Assembly: GCF_030285665.1 (NCBI RefSeq)
Contig: NZ_CP127295.1
Span: 1,364,001 to 1,428,000, forward strand
DNA length: 64,000 nucleotides
Direction of reading: 5' to 3'
Source of the DNA: Amycolatopsis mongoliensis
GTDB lineage: Bacteria > Actinomycetota > Actinomycetes > Mycobacteriales > Pseudonocardiaceae
Shown here in pieces: positions 8,581-17,364 of this stretch (position 1 is its first letter; each line of letters opens with the position of its first letter). The notes under the pieces were generated by a model, which worked only from the letters and a program-made list of their open reading frames with translations, was not told the DNA's origin and did not search any database. The position numbers and the translations under genes were made by a program.

Positions 8581-10758
8581 GTGTCCACCGTTCCCGCCGA
8601 TCTCAGCGGAAAGAGTGACGCCGAGCTGATCGCCGAGGTCCGCGCCGGGAAGATCGAGTCGTACGGGCCGCTTTACGAGCGCCACACCGGCGCGGCGCAC
8701 AACCTCGCTCGTCAGCTGGCCCGTTCGAGCTCGGAAGCCGACGACCTGGTGTCCGAGGCGTTCGCCAAAGTGCTCGACACGCTGCGTGGCGGCAAGGGGC
8801 CGGACACAGCCTTCCGGGCCTACCTGCTGACTGCGCTGCGTCACACCGCCTACGACCGCACGCGCAAGGAACGCCGGGTCGACCTCAACGAGGACATGAC
8901 CGACGTCTCGGCCGAGGCGCTGACCGTGCCGTTCTCCGACACCGCCGTCGCCGGGCTCGAGCGGACGATGGCCGCCAAGGCGTTCGCGCGGCTGCCCGAA
9001 CGCTGGCAGGCGGTGCTCTGGCACACCGAGATCGAGCAGCAGAGCCCGGCCGAGGTCGCGCCGCTGCTGGGGCTGACCGCGAACGGCGTCTCCGCGCTGG
9101 CCTACCGCGCCCGCGAGGGGCTGCGCCAGGCGTACCTGCAGGTCCACCTGCAGGAGAACGCCGAGGAACGCTGCCGCGCCTGTGCCGAGCGGCTCGGCGC
9201 GTGGACCCGCGACGGGTTGTCCAAGCGGGAACGCGCCCAGGTCGAGAACCACCTCGACGAGTGCGAGAACTGCCGGGCGCTGGCCGCGGAGCTCGCCGAC
9301 GTCAACGGCGGGCTGCGCGCGATCATCGCCCCGATCGTCCTGGGCGGCGCGGCGCTCGGCTACCTCGCCACCATCGGCGCGGCCAAGGCGAGCGCGGCCA
9401 CCGCGGCGGCTGCTGGTGCGGCCGCCGCCGGTGCTGCCGCGGCCGGGGGCAAGGCAGGCGCGGCCGCGGGCGCCGCGGCCGCCGGACCCCGCCAGTTCGC
9501 CGGGGTCGCCGCCTCGGGCACGGCGGTCGTCGCGGCCGTCGTCATCGCGCTCACCGCCGGCGGCGGGGCGCAGGAGATCCCCGTCGCGGCCCAGGTACCG
9601 CCACCGGTGGTCCAGCCCGTCAACCCACCGGCACCGAAACCCGCGCCACCGGCACCGCCCGCGCCTCCACAGCCGCCGGCACCACCCGCCGCGCCGCCCG
9701 TCGAGCCCGCCCCGCCGCCGGTCGCGCCGCCCGCCCCCGCGCCGCCCCCGGCACCCCCCGCCCCGGCACCGCCGTCGATGTCCGCGACGACCCCGCCGGA
9801 CGGCGTCGAGCTCAGCCCCGGCGCCGCGACGAACCTGCCCATCACCGTGCGCAACGACGGCGGGAGCGTGTCCGACCCCGTGGCGGTCGCGCTGAAGCTC
9901 CCGCCGGGCGTGCACGCGGTCAACGCCGCCGGTGGCGGCGCGCCGATGGCGTTCGCGCAGGACGGCGGCCCGGTCTCGGTGAACTGCCCGGGCGGCGACG
10001 GCGTGGTGACGTGCAAGACCGGCGCCGGCCTGCAGCCCGGCCAGAGCGCGACGCTGAACTTCCGCCTCCAGGCCGACGACGACGCCGAGGGCGGCACGGT
10101 GACCGGGTCGGTGACCGCCGGCGTGCAGATCAACGTCACGGTGAGCGTCAAGGTCACCGTGAAGCAGCCGCCGGACGCGGTGGTCCTGGAGGCGCAGGGC
10201 GACGGGCTCTCGGCGTTCCCGTGGACCCGCAACCCGCTGGTCTACGTGCGGGTCCGCAACACCGGCGAGACGACCAAGCCGGTCACGGTCACCTTCGACC
10301 ACCCGCTGTGGCAGTGGTGGAGCCTGCGGGGCTTCCCGTGCACGCCGTCCGGCGAGGGCGCCACCTGCACGACGAAGAGCTCGCTCGCGCCCGGCCAGCA
10401 CGTCAACCTGTGGGTGCGGCTGAAGGGCCGTCCCGACGACGGGCGCGTGACGATCACCGCGAAGCTCGGCAAGGCGTCGGCGGAGCCGGTGACCGTGGAC
10501 TTCGGCTGCTACCACCACTGGTGCGGCAAGGACCCGCTGCCGACGACGACCACGCCGACGTCGCCGTCCAAGCCGGCGCCGACCAAGCCGTCCCCGCCGT
10601 CGTCCACCCCGCCGGCGACGACCACGAAGACCAAGCCGACGACGTCACCCCCGACGTCGGCGACCACCACGAGCGCGCCGCCGACCCCGGGCACGAAGAC
10701 CGGTGACCAGCGGCCGACCGTCACCCCCGGGAAGGGATTCGGCTGGCTGACCGGGTAG
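8581..10758 (+). CDS. ECF sigma factor fused to zinc-finger, membrane and extracellular domains
   Basis: The start is the GTG preceded by GAGGAG. The protein has 725 residues, against about 180-200 for a plain ECF factor. Residues 10-95 are sigma region 2 (YGPLYERHTGAAHNLARQL), and residues 130-190 are region 4 with a LGLTANGVSALAYRAREGLR helix. Residues 198-235 carry a zf-HC2-like zinc motif (CRAC and HLDECENC), normally found in anti-sigma factors. Two hydrophobic segments follow (about 249-270 and 310-327), then a proline-rich linker (about 338-400), two DUF11-like beta repeats and a Thr/Pro/Ser-rich tail. It therefore looks like a membrane-tethered sigma factor carrying its own anti-sigma and an exported sensor region. 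How it would be released is unknown. Confidence 0.85.
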   Translation: MSTVPADLSGKSDAELIAEVRAGKIESYGPLYERHTGAAHNLARQLARSSSEADDLVSEAFAKVLDTLRGGKGPDTAFRAYLLTALRHTAYDRTRKERRVDLNEDMTDVSAEALTVPFSDTAVAGLERTMAAKAFARLPERWQAVLWHTEIEQQSPAEVAPLLGLTANGVSALAYRAREGLRQAYLQVHLQENAEERCRACAERLGAWTRDGLSKRERAQVENHLDECENCRALAAELADVNGGLRAIIAPIVLGGAALGYLATIGAAKASAATAAAAGAAAAGAAAAGGKAGAAAGAAAAGPRQFAGVAASGTAVVAAVVIALTAGGGAQEIPVAAQVPPPVVQPVNPPAPKPAPPAPPAPPQPPAPPAAPPVEPAPPPVAPPAPAPPPAPPAPAPPSMSATTPPDGVELSPGAATNLPITVRNDGGSVSDPVAVALKLPPGVHAVNAAGGGAPMAFAQDGGPVSVNCPGGDGVVTCKTGAGLQPGQSATLNFRLQADDDAEGGTVTGSVTAGVQINVTVSVKVTVKQPPDAVVLEAQGDGLSAFPWTRNPLVYVRVRNTGETTKPVTVTFDHPLWQWWSLRGFPCTPSGEGATCTTKSSLAPGQHVNLWVRLKGRPDDGRVTITAKLGKASAEPVTVDFGCYHHWCGKDPLPTTTTPTSPSKPAPTKPSPPSSTPPATTTKTKPTTSPPTSATTTSAPPTPGTKTGDQRPTVTPGKGFGWLTG

Positions 10759-10768
10759 CGTCCGCGCG

Positions 10769-11266
10769 GTGCGCGAGCTGCTGAAGAAGCATCGCGAGCT
10801 CCTCCGCTTCGCCGTCGTCGGCGGGATCAGCTTCGTGATCACGATGTCCGTCAACTACGGCCTGAAGTTCACCGTGCTGCGGACCCACCCGGTGACGGCG
10901 CTGATCGTCGGCGTCCTCGTCGCGACGATCTTCTCCTACGTCGCCAACCGCGAGTGGTCGTTCCGCACCCGCGGCGGCCGGGAGCGGGCGCACGAAGCCG
11001 CGTTGTTCTTCCTGATCAGCGGTGTCGCGCTGGGCCTGAACGCGCTGCCGCAGTGGTTCTCGCGGTACGTGCTGGACCTGCAGGCGCCGCGGCTGTCGCC
11101 GTTCGGCGTCGAGGTGGCCGACTTCGTCAGCGGGATCGTCATCGGCACGCTGCTGGGGACGGTGTTCCGGTGGTGGGCGTTCAAGAGGTGGGTTTTCCCG
11201 GAAGAGGACGCCCGGGTGGTCGAGGTCGCGGATGATCCGGACATTCAGGACCGCAAGGCTGCCTGA
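10769..11266 (+). CDS. GtrA-family membrane protein (copy 1)
   Basis: A 165-residue protein with four predicted transmembrane segments in the GtrA pattern: LLRFAVVGGISFVITMSVNYGL, then a helix ending in FSYVANREWSFRTRG, and two more helices before RWWAFKRWVFPE. GtrA proteins are thought to help flip or supply polyprenyl-linked sugars to envelope glycosyltransferases. That fits the GT87 genes on the other side of the sigma gene. It starts at GTG 10 bases after the sigma gene stop, so it is probably co-transcribed. In M. tuberculosis the equivalent position (Rv3277, next to purK) also encodes a GtrA protein. Confidence 0.85.
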   Translation: MRELLKKHRELLRFAVVGGISFVITMSVNYGLKFTVLRTHPVTALIVGVLVATIFSYVANREWSFRTRGGRERAHEAALFFLISGVALGLNALPQWFSRYVLDLQAPRLSPFGVEVADFVSGIVIGTLLGTVFRWWAFKRWVFPEEDARVVEVADDPDIQDRKAA

Positions 11267-11304
11267 ACCACAGGTCAACGCGGTGTGCTCCTAGACTGCA
11301 TGGT

Positions 11305-11832
11305 GTGACCGTTGTGGAAACCGTGCTCAAGCGCACGCCGGAGCCACTGCGTTCGGTGCTGATCAAGCACCGGGAGCTGCTGAAGTTCGCGATCGTGGGC
11401 GGCACGACGTTCCTGGTCGACAACGGCGTCTGGTACGTCCTGAAGCTGTCGGTGCTGGAGTCGAAACCGACGACGGCGAAGGCGATCGCGATCATCGTCG
11501 CGACGATCGTGTCGTACATCCTGAACCGCGAGTGGTCGTTCCGCACCCGCGGCGGCCGCGAGCGCCACCACGAGGCCGCGCTGTTCTTCGTGATCAGCGG
11601 CGTCGCCGTCGTGGTGAACCTGATCCCGCTGTACGTCTCGCGGTACGTGCTGGACCTGGAGGTCCCGCACGTGACGCGGCTGGTGCAGGAGGTCGCGGAC
11701 TTCGCGAGCGGGTCGATCATCGGCATGCTGCTGGCGATGTTCTTCCGCTTCTGGGGCTTCAAGAAGTGGGTCTTCCCGGACGAGCTCGGCGAGCGCCGCC
11801 GGGACAACGGCGACGTGACCCGCCTGCACTGA
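11305..11832 (+). CDS. GtrA-family membrane protein (copy 2)
   Basis: A 175-residue paralogue of the preceding gene. It shares HRELLKFAIVGG, LNREWSFRTRGGRER, HEAALFF and a FRFWGFKKWVFPDE end, so the pair is a tandem duplication that has diverged. Four transmembrane segments are visible. It likely serves the same kind of role, sugar-lipid transport or anchoring for envelope glycans. It starts at GTG 38 bases after copy 1. The C-terminal tail is basic and short. Confidence 0.85.
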   Translation: MTVVETVLKRTPEPLRSVLIKHRELLKFAIVGGTTFLVDNGVWYVLKLSVLESKPTTAKAIAIIVATIVSYILNREWSFRTRGGRERHHEAALFFVISGVAVVVNLIPLYVSRYVLDLEVPHVTRLVQEVADFASGSIIGMLLAMFFRFWGFKKWVFPDELGERRRDNGDVTRLH

Positions 11833-11873
11833 ACACCCCGAGCTGCCCACCGACTCGAGTGGGCGTCGATCGA

Positions 11874-11907
11874 AAAGTACTTGTCTTCTGACATGTAGTT
11901 GTCTACA
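11874..11907. promoter_or_regulatory. Short palindromes upstream of the MFS/NmrA operon
   Basis: This 270-base gap between the second GtrA gene and the MFS gene contains AAGTACTT (11875-11882) and TGTAG-TTGT-CTACA (11894-11907), in an otherwise AT-richer patch. Such small palindromes suit a TetR or MarR-type operator, but no regulator gene is adjacent. The remainder of the gap up to 12102 shows nothing I can name. Confidence 0.3.
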
Positions 11908-12102
11908 GTCATCCTCGTCAGTGTTCCTTCGTGAGGACGCCGTCCGGGTTCGGCCGGGCGAGCGGGACGATTCGAGGTGGTTACCGAGCGCGAAGAGGTC
12001 GCACCCGTCCGCGGGTGACGATGGAGCCTTTTCCCGACTCGACGGGACGCGTACTCAGCGCGTCCGCACCTCTCGTCCCTTCTGACGAAACAAGGACCTT
12101 CC

Positions 12103-13401
12103 TTGAGCACAATCGCGCCTCAGCGCGCCCAAAACCCTGCCCTCGCGGGCCTGTTCCTGTCCGTCTTCCTCGCGATGCTCGACGCCCAGGTCGTCGCCAC
12201 CGCACTCCCCCGGATCGCCGCCGAGTTCGGCGGGACCGGCGCCTACGCCTGGGTCACCACCGCCTACCTGCTCGCCGGAAGCGTCACCGCTCCCCTGTAC
12301 GGCAAGCTCGGCGACGTCTTCGGCCGCAAACGCGTGCTCCTGGGCGCGCTCGCCCTGTTCCTGCTCGGTTCGCTCGCCTGCGGCCTGGCGCCGTCGGCCG
12401 CCACGCTCGTCGCCGGGCGCGTGCTGCAGGGCGCCGGCTCCGGAGGTCTCTTCGTCTCCGTCGGCGCTTCGCTCGGCGAGATGTTCACGCCTCGCGAAGG
12501 CGCGAAGTACTTCGGGTGGTTCTCGATCTGCTTCGCCGTCGCGTCGCTCGCCGGCCCGGTCGTCGGCGGTGTGCTCACCGGGCTGGCCGGGTGGCGGTCG
12601 ATCTTCCTCGTCAACCTGCCCCTCGGCCTGGTCGCCGTCGCGCTCCTCCGGACCCTCGACCTGCCGCGACGACGACGTGAAGCGCCGTTCGACTTCGCCG
12701 GCGTCGTCCTGCTCGGCGGGGCGATCACCGGGTTCACCCTGCTCACGCCGTGGTCGATCGGCCTCGGCGCGGCGACGGCCGTCGCGTTCGTCTTCGTCGA
12801 ACGACGAGCCCCGGCGCCCGTCCTGCCCCTGCGCCTGTTCCGCGACCGGACGTTCACCGTGTCCGTGCTGCTCAGCGTGCTCGCCGGGTTCGCGTTCCTC
12901 GGCTCGATCAACTACATCGCCGTCTTCCTGCAGGCCGAGGCCGGCCCGGCGGAAGGCGGGCTGCGGCTGGTCCCGATGACGCTCGCCGTGTCGCTTTCCT
13001 CGGTCGTCGCGAGCAAGGTCATCGCCCGCACCGGCGCCTACCGCTGGGCACCACGGCTCAGCATGGCGCTCGGCCTGCTCGCCGTGCTCGGCCTGACCAC
13101 TCTGGACGAGCACAGCCCGCTCGGGCTGATCCTGCCCTGCCTGGTCGTCTTCGGCCTCGCGGCCGGGCTGAACCTGCAAGTCCTCGCCCTGGCCACGCAG
13201 AACACCGCACCGCACGCGGACCGCGGCGCGGTCGCCGCCGGCGTCAACCTCGCCCGCGCGCTCGGCTCGTCTCTCGGCCCGGTCGCGCTCGGCTTCGCCT
13301 ACAACACCGGCACCCACGGCGTTTTCCTCGCCCTGCTGCCCGTGCTCGCGCTCGCCCTCGTGACGGCGTTCGCGCTCCCCCACGTCCCCCTCCACCGCTA
13401 G
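12103..13401 (+). CDS. MFS transporter, DHA2-like drug exporter
   Basis: A 432-residue polytopic membrane protein with 12 or more hydrophobic segments. Early motifs are FLAMLDAQVVATALPRIAAEF (helix 1), LYGKLGDVFGRKRVL (the MFS loop motif between helices 2 and 3) and GRVLQGAGSGG (antiporter-type helix). It most resembles proton-driven multidrug exporters of the EmrB/QacA group, though short for a 14-helix member. The TTG start has an AAGGACC site upstream. The NmrA-like gene follows after 10 bases, suggesting an operon. Confidence 0.85.
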   Translation: MSTIAPQRAQNPALAGLFLSVFLAMLDAQVVATALPRIAAEFGGTGAYAWVTTAYLLAGSVTAPLYGKLGDVFGRKRVLLGALALFLLGSLACGLAPSAATLVAGRVLQGAGSGGLFVSVGASLGEMFTPREGAKYFGWFSICFAVASLAGPVVGGVLTGLAGWRSIFLVNLPLGLVAVALLRTLDLPRRRREAPFDFAGVVLLGGAITGFTLLTPWSIGLGAATAVAFVFVERRAPAPVLPLRLFRDRTFTVSVLLSVLAGFAFLGSINYIAVFLQAEAGPAEGGLRLVPMTLAVSLSSVVASKVIARTGAYRWAPRLSMALGLLAVLGLTTLDEHSPLGLILPCLVVFGLAAGLNLQVLALATQNTAPHADRGAVAAGVNLARALGSSLGPVALGFAYNTGTHGVFLALLPVLALALVTAFALPHVPLHR

Positions 13402-13411
13402 GAGAACCACG

Positions 13412-14266
13412 ATGATCTTCGTCCTCGGCGCCACCGGCAAGATCGGCCGCGCCCTCGTCCCCGCCCTGCTCGACACCGGCGCTGCCGTCCGCGCCCTGAC
13501 CCGCGACCCGGCCAAGGCCCGCATCGACTCGCGCGCCGAAGTCGTCCAAGCCGATCTCGACACCGCGGACCTGCCCGCGCTCCTCGACGGCGCGGACCGC
13601 GTGTTCGTGCTGACGCAGGGCCACAGCGCCGACCGCGAAGCGGCGATCGCACGGGCCGCTGCCCGAGCGGGCGCCACCCACCTCGTCAAGCTGTCCACCA
13701 CCGGCGTCCACTTCGGACAGACGGATCCGATCACCCGCGCCCACGCCGAAGCCGAGCAGGCGATCCGCGAAGCCGGGCCGGTGTGGACGATCCTGCGGCC
13801 CGGCGCGTTCATGGACAACCGGTTCGCCTGGGTGGGCTCGATCCGCGACGGCAACGCCGTGTACGTGCCCGAAGGCGATCCGGCGTCCGCGCTCGTCCAC
13901 GTCCGGGACATCGCCGCGGTCGCGACGCTCGCCCTCACGACGTCCGATCACGAAGGCGCGACCTACGAACTCACCGGCGGGGAAGCGCTCACGACCGAAC
14001 AGCAGGTCGCGACCCTCGCCGGCGCCCTCGGCCGTCCGGTGAAGTACGTCGAAGAGCCCGAAAGCGCCGCGCGCGAACGCATGACGCGGATGTACGGCTG
14101 GCCCGTCGAAGCCGTCGACGGCTTCTTCGCGCTGAAGCGGGAGTCCGCCGAACACGAACACGTCGTCTTCGACACCGTCGAACGTCTCCTCGGCCGGCCG
14201 CCGCTGACGTTCGCCGATTGGGCGGGTGAGAATGCGGCCGCATTCCCCTACCATTACCGGGGGTGA
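13412..14266 (+). CDS. NmrA-like NAD(P)-binding (atypical SDR) protein
   Basis: A 284-residue atypical SDR. It has the N-terminal Rossmann motif VLGATGKIGRALVPALL, the strand VRALTRDPAKARI that usually selects the nicotinamide phosphate, and LVKLSTTGVHFG in place of a classical Tyr-Lys catalytic pair. The family includes NAD(P)H-quinone reductases (QorB-like) and redox-sensing NmrA proteins. It lies 10 bases behind the MFS exporter gene with a GGAGAACC ribosome site. The pair could export or neutralise a redox-active compound. Catalytic activity is uncertain. Confidence 0.8.
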   Translation: MIFVLGATGKIGRALVPALLDTGAAVRALTRDPAKARIDSRAEVVQADLDTADLPALLDGADRVFVLTQGHSADREAAIARAAARAGATHLVKLSTTGVHFGQTDPITRAHAEAEQAIREAGPVWTILRPGAFMDNRFAWVGSIRDGNAVYVPEGDPASALVHVRDIAAVATLALTTSDHEGATYELTGGEALTTEQQVATLAGALGRPVKYVEEPESAARERMTRMYGWPVEAVDGFFALKRESAEHEHVVFDTVERLLGRPPLTFADWAGENAAAFPYHYRG

Positions 14267-14282
14267 CGGGGGAGGTGACCGG

Positions 14283-14933
14283 ATGGCCAAGAGCCTGCGC
14301 GTCCTCGTCGTGGACGACCACCCGCTGTTCCGGTTCGGCGTGTGCACGCTGCTGGACGCCGAGCCGGGCATCGAGATCGTCGGCGAGGCCGCCAGCGGTG
14401 CCGCCGCCGTCGACGCCGCGGGCGCGCTGCTCCCGGACGTCGTGGTCATGGACCTGCACCTGCCCGACCTGTCCGGGATCGAGGCGACCCGGCACATCGC
14501 GGCCGTGAGCCCGGACACCGGCGTGCTGATGCTGACGATGGCCGACGAGAGCGAGTCGGTCTTCGCGGCGATGCGCGCCGGTGCCCGTGGCTACCTGCTC
14601 AAGGACGCCGAGCCGGACGAGATCATCCGCGCCGTCCAGGCGGTCGCGCGGCGGGAGGCCATCTTCGGCCCCGACATCGCGAACCGCGTGCTCGGCTTCT
14701 TCAACCAGCCGCCGCCCGCGAGCGAGCCGGTGTTCCCGGAACTGACCGTGCGCGAGCGCGAGGTCCTGTCGCTGATCGCGGCCGGGCACAGCAACGGCGT
14801 CATCGCGAACACCCTGTGCCTCAGCCCGAAGACCGTGCGCAACCACATCTCGAACGTCTTCGCCAAGCTCCACGTCGCCGACCGAGCGGAAGCGATCGTG
14901 CGGGCCCGGGACGCGGGCCTCGGCCGGTCCTGA
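14283..14933 (+). CDS. NarL/LuxR-type response regulator
   Basis: A 216-residue response regulator. The receiver domain (residues 5-120) has the acidic pair VVDDH, phosphoacceptor aspartate in VVVMDLHLPD (about residue 57) and the conserved lysine in YLLKDAE (about 108). A LuxR-type helix-turn-helix follows at about 150-210 (LTVREREVLSLIAAGHSNGVI). The ATG is chosen because of the GGGGGAGGTG ribosome site immediately upstream. An in-frame extension to 14226 would overlap the NmrA gene. No histidine kinase is adjacent, so it is an orphan here. Confidence 0.88.
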   Translation: MAKSLRVLVVDDHPLFRFGVCTLLDAEPGIEIVGEAASGAAAVDAAGALLPDVVVMDLHLPDLSGIEATRHIAAVSPDTGVLMLTMADESESVFAAMRAGARGYLLKDAEPDEIIRAVQAVARREAIFGPDIANRVLGFFNQPPPASEPVFPELTVREREVLSLIAAGHSNGVIANTLCLSPKTVRNHISNVFAKLHVADRAEAIVRARDAGLGRS

Positions 14934-15046
14934 CGGGCTGCCCGTCCGGGCAACTTCGGGACGCCGGTCCCATGCGCCCGGGACACCCCGGCGGGCATGG
15001 TGAAGAGAGTGAGGGGTGGAGCTCTCGCACCGTTCGAGGGGAATGG

Positions 15047-15685
15047 GTGACGATGTTCGAATCCGACAGGACACCGGTGGTGGTTCGCGCCACCGATCCG
15101 ATCCTGCACAACGGCGTCTGCATGGCGCTGCGTTCGCGTGACGAGGTCCGGGTCGTGGACGGGGAGACGGGTGACTCGGCCACGGTCGCGCTGCTGGTCG
15201 CCGACCGGCTCGACGAGACGATGACCCAGCTGCTGTCCGCGCTGCACCACCAGGGCTTCACCCGCATCGTGCTGATCGCGGGCGAAGTCGACGACAACGA
15301 GATCCTCAACGCCGTCGAGCACGGGGTCTGCGCGGTCGCCCGCCGCGCCGACGCCGGGCCGGAGGTTCTCGTCCGGCTGATCAAGGCGGCCGCGGCCGGG
15401 GAGGGCGCGCTGCCGCCCGATCTGCTCGGCCGGCTGCTGAACCGGGTTTCCCGCCTGCAGCGCCAGGTGCTCCAGCCGCGTGGCGTGCGCCCGGGCGGGA
15501 TGAGCAACCGGGAGACGGAGGTGCTCCGGCTCGTCGCAGCGGGGTATTCGACGCAGGAGATCGCCGACGAGCTGTGTTATTCGCAGCGCACGGTGAAGAG
15601 CATCCTGCACGACGTGACCAACCGGTTCCAGCTGCGCAACCGTTCGCACGCGGTGGCGTACGCGCTGCGCGAAGGGTTGATCTGA
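15047..15685 (+). CDS. LuxR-family regulator with atypical receiver domain
   Basis: A regulator of about 212 residues. The C-terminal LuxR helix-turn-helix is clear (MSNRETEVLRLVAAGYSTQEI, then YSQRTVKSILHDVTNRF). The N-terminal half has the length of a receiver domain, but its acidic pocket is altered: the usual DD is TD in RATDPILHNGV and the conserved lysine is replaced by arginine near GVCAVARRAD. Phosphorylation control is therefore doubtful. The GTG at 15047 is well spaced from GAGGGG; an ATG six bases later is possible. It is followed after 3 bases by the Pvc16-like gene, implying joint expression. Confidence 0.8.
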   Translation: MTMFESDRTPVVVRATDPILHNGVCMALRSRDEVRVVDGETGDSATVALLVADRLDETMTQLLSALHHQGFTRIVLIAGEVDDNEILNAVEHGVCAVARRADAGPEVLVRLIKAAAAGEGALPPDLLGRLLNRVSRLQRQVLQPRGVRPGGMSNRETEVLRLVAAGYSTQEIADELCYSQRTVKSILHDVTNRFQLRNRSHAVAYALREGLI

Positions 15686-15688
15686 CCC

Positions 15689-16081
15689 GTGATCGCCCAG
15701 GTCGACGAAGCACTGTGCCGGCTGCTGCGGCCCCGCCTGCCGGCGGGGACGCAGATCCGGCTCGATCCGCCGAAGCCGGCCTGGCAGACGGAGTCGCAGG
15801 TGCGAAGCGTGGAGCTGTTCCTCTTCGCGCTCCGGGGAGAGCGTGCCGCGTCCAGCTGCACGCTCTCCTACCTCGTCACGGCGCGGGCCGGGCAGGTGCG
15901 GGAGGAGCACGACCTGCTCGACGCCGCACTGCGGGCCGTTCTCTCCGGTGAAGAGCTGCTGGCGGAAAACGCTTCCCCGATGCGGATGGCTTTGGCCGCA
16001 ACGGATCCGTCGACGTTGTGGACGAGCCTGGGGATGCCCGCGCGAGCCGGGTTCGTCCTGCAGGTCACGGCCGGCGTCTAA
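15689..16081 (+). CDS. DUF4255/Pvc16-N-like protein
   Basis: A 130-residue protein with GTG start. Its opening IAQVDEALCRLLRPRLP, a central SVELFLFALRGER and the following LSYLVTARAG strand resemble the N-terminal DUF4255 domain of Pvc16-type proteins. These cap or terminate the tube/sheath of extracellular contractile injection systems. No sheath, tube, baseplate or AAA ATPase gene is in the window, so it is solitary and tied only to the LuxR gene 3 bases upstream. The last bases overlap the convergent kinase gene. The family assignment is by recalled pattern; function here is unknown. Confidence 0.55.
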   Translation: MIAQVDEALCRLLRPRLPAGTQIRLDPPKPAWQTESQVRSVELFLFALRGERAASSCTLSYLVTARAGQVREEHDLLDAALRAVLSGEELLAENASPMRMALAATDPSTLWTSLGMPARAGFVLQVTAGV

Positions 16082-17361
16082 CGCGGGACGCGCTCGGCCG
16101 GCCAGCGCACTTCGGGAACATCGCTCGGCCGCGGCACCTTCAGGAAGAGACTGAACACCGCCGGCCGCCGGTTCGACAGCTCCAGGCGTCCGCCGTCGGC
16201 CTCCACCAGTGCCCGCGCCAGTGCCAGCCCGACGCCGGTGGAGCCGCCGCCGGAGAAGCCCCGCTCGAAGATGTGCGGGGCCAGCTCGTCCGGCACGCCC
16301 GGCCCCGTGTCGCTTACCTCGATCACCACCGTGCCCTCGGCGTCGCCGCGGCGGGCGGCCACCGTGACCGTGCCCGAGCCGTGCCGCAGGGCGTTGTCCA
16401 GCAGCACCCCGACCACCTCGCGCAGCCGACCCGGGGTCGCGCGCGCCATCAGGCCGTCGGCCACCCGCATCCGCAGATTGCGTCCCTCCGAGCGGAGCAG
16501 TTCGCGCCACTCCTGGGCCATTTCCGGCAGCTGCGTCGGCAGGTCGACCGGTTCCGCGCCGACCTCACGGGCCGCCCGGGCCGCCGCCAGCAGCTCGTCG
16601 AGGGCCTCGGCGAGCCGGTCGGCCTGTTCCTGGGCCGCCTTCGACTCGTCGGCCACCTCTTCGTCCGGGTGCACGGTGAGCGGCTCCAGCCGCAGCTGCA
16701 ACGCCGTCAGCCGGCTGCGCAGCTGGTGCGAGACGTCGCCGACGAGCTGGCGCTCCCGCTGCACGAGCTGGGCGAGCGCGGTGCCGGACGCGTCCAGCGC
16801 CTCGGCGACCATGTCGAGCTCGCCGACGCCGTAGCGGCTCGGGTCGGGCCGGAAGTCGCCGCCGCCCAGGCGGGACGCGCGCTCGGCGACGTGCCGCAGT
16901 GGCTTCGCCAGCCGCCGCGCCGTGGCGATCGCCACCACCGCGCCGGTGCCGATCGACAGCAGCACGAGCAGCACGACGACCAGCGTCACCGTCGTCTGCC
17001 GCTCGTGCATCGGGCCCGCCGGGACGGCGATCGCGACCTTGCCGTCGCGAGCCAGGTCGGCCGTCTCGGCGACCGTGTCGGGCCCGGGGTCGTTGCCGTA
17101 GCGCTTTTCCTGCTGGTTGGGGACCTGCACGGTGAGGATCCCGTTCGCCGGGACCGCCGCGCGCACCTGGTCGAGGTCGATCTCCTGGCCGTTGGCGATC
17201 TCGGTGTCGAGGATCGCCGCGGCCGCGCGGGCGTTCTCGGCGAGCGTCTCGCGGTAGCTCGACTCGATCTGCCAGCTCGCCACGATGCCCAGCGGGATGC
17301 CGAGGACCGCCGCGGTGACCGCGACGGCCAGCAGGATGGCCAGCAGGATGCGACGGCGCAC
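16078..17361 (-). CDS. Membrane sensor histidine kinase
   Basis: A 427-residue classical kinase. A transmembrane helix (about residues 5-28), a roughly 95-residue extracellular sensor and a second helix (about 125-150) are followed by a HAMP segment (TARRLAKPLRHVAERASRL). The phosphorylated histidine is in LVGDVSHQLRSRLTAL (about 221), and an ATPase domain has N box LLDNALRHG (about 335), G1 box DTGPGVPDE and G2 box GGSTGVGLALARAL. All catalytic boxes look intact. It lies 3 bases behind its response regulator gene. The stimulus is unknown. Confidence 0.92.
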   Translation of the reverse strand: MRRRILLAILLAVAVTAAVLGIPLGIVASWQIESSYRETLAENARAAAAILDTEIANGQEIDLDQVRAAVPANGILTVQVPNQQEKRYGNDPGPDTVAETADLARDGKVAIAVPAGPMHERQTTVTLVVVLLVLLSIGTGAVVAIATARRLAKPLRHVAERASRLGGGDFRPDPSRYGVGELDMVAEALDASGTALAQLVQRERQLVGDVSHQLRSRLTALQLRLEPLTVHPDEEVADESKAAQEQADRLAEALDELLAAARAAREVGAEPVDLPTQLPEMAQEWRELLRSEGRNLRMRVADGLMARATPGRLREVVGVLLDNALRHGSGTVTVAARRGDAEGTVVIEVSDTGPGVPDELAPHIFERGFSGGGSTGVGLALARALVEADGGRLELSNRRPAVFSLFLKVPRPSDVPEVRWPAERVPR

Positions 17362-17364
17362 GGC

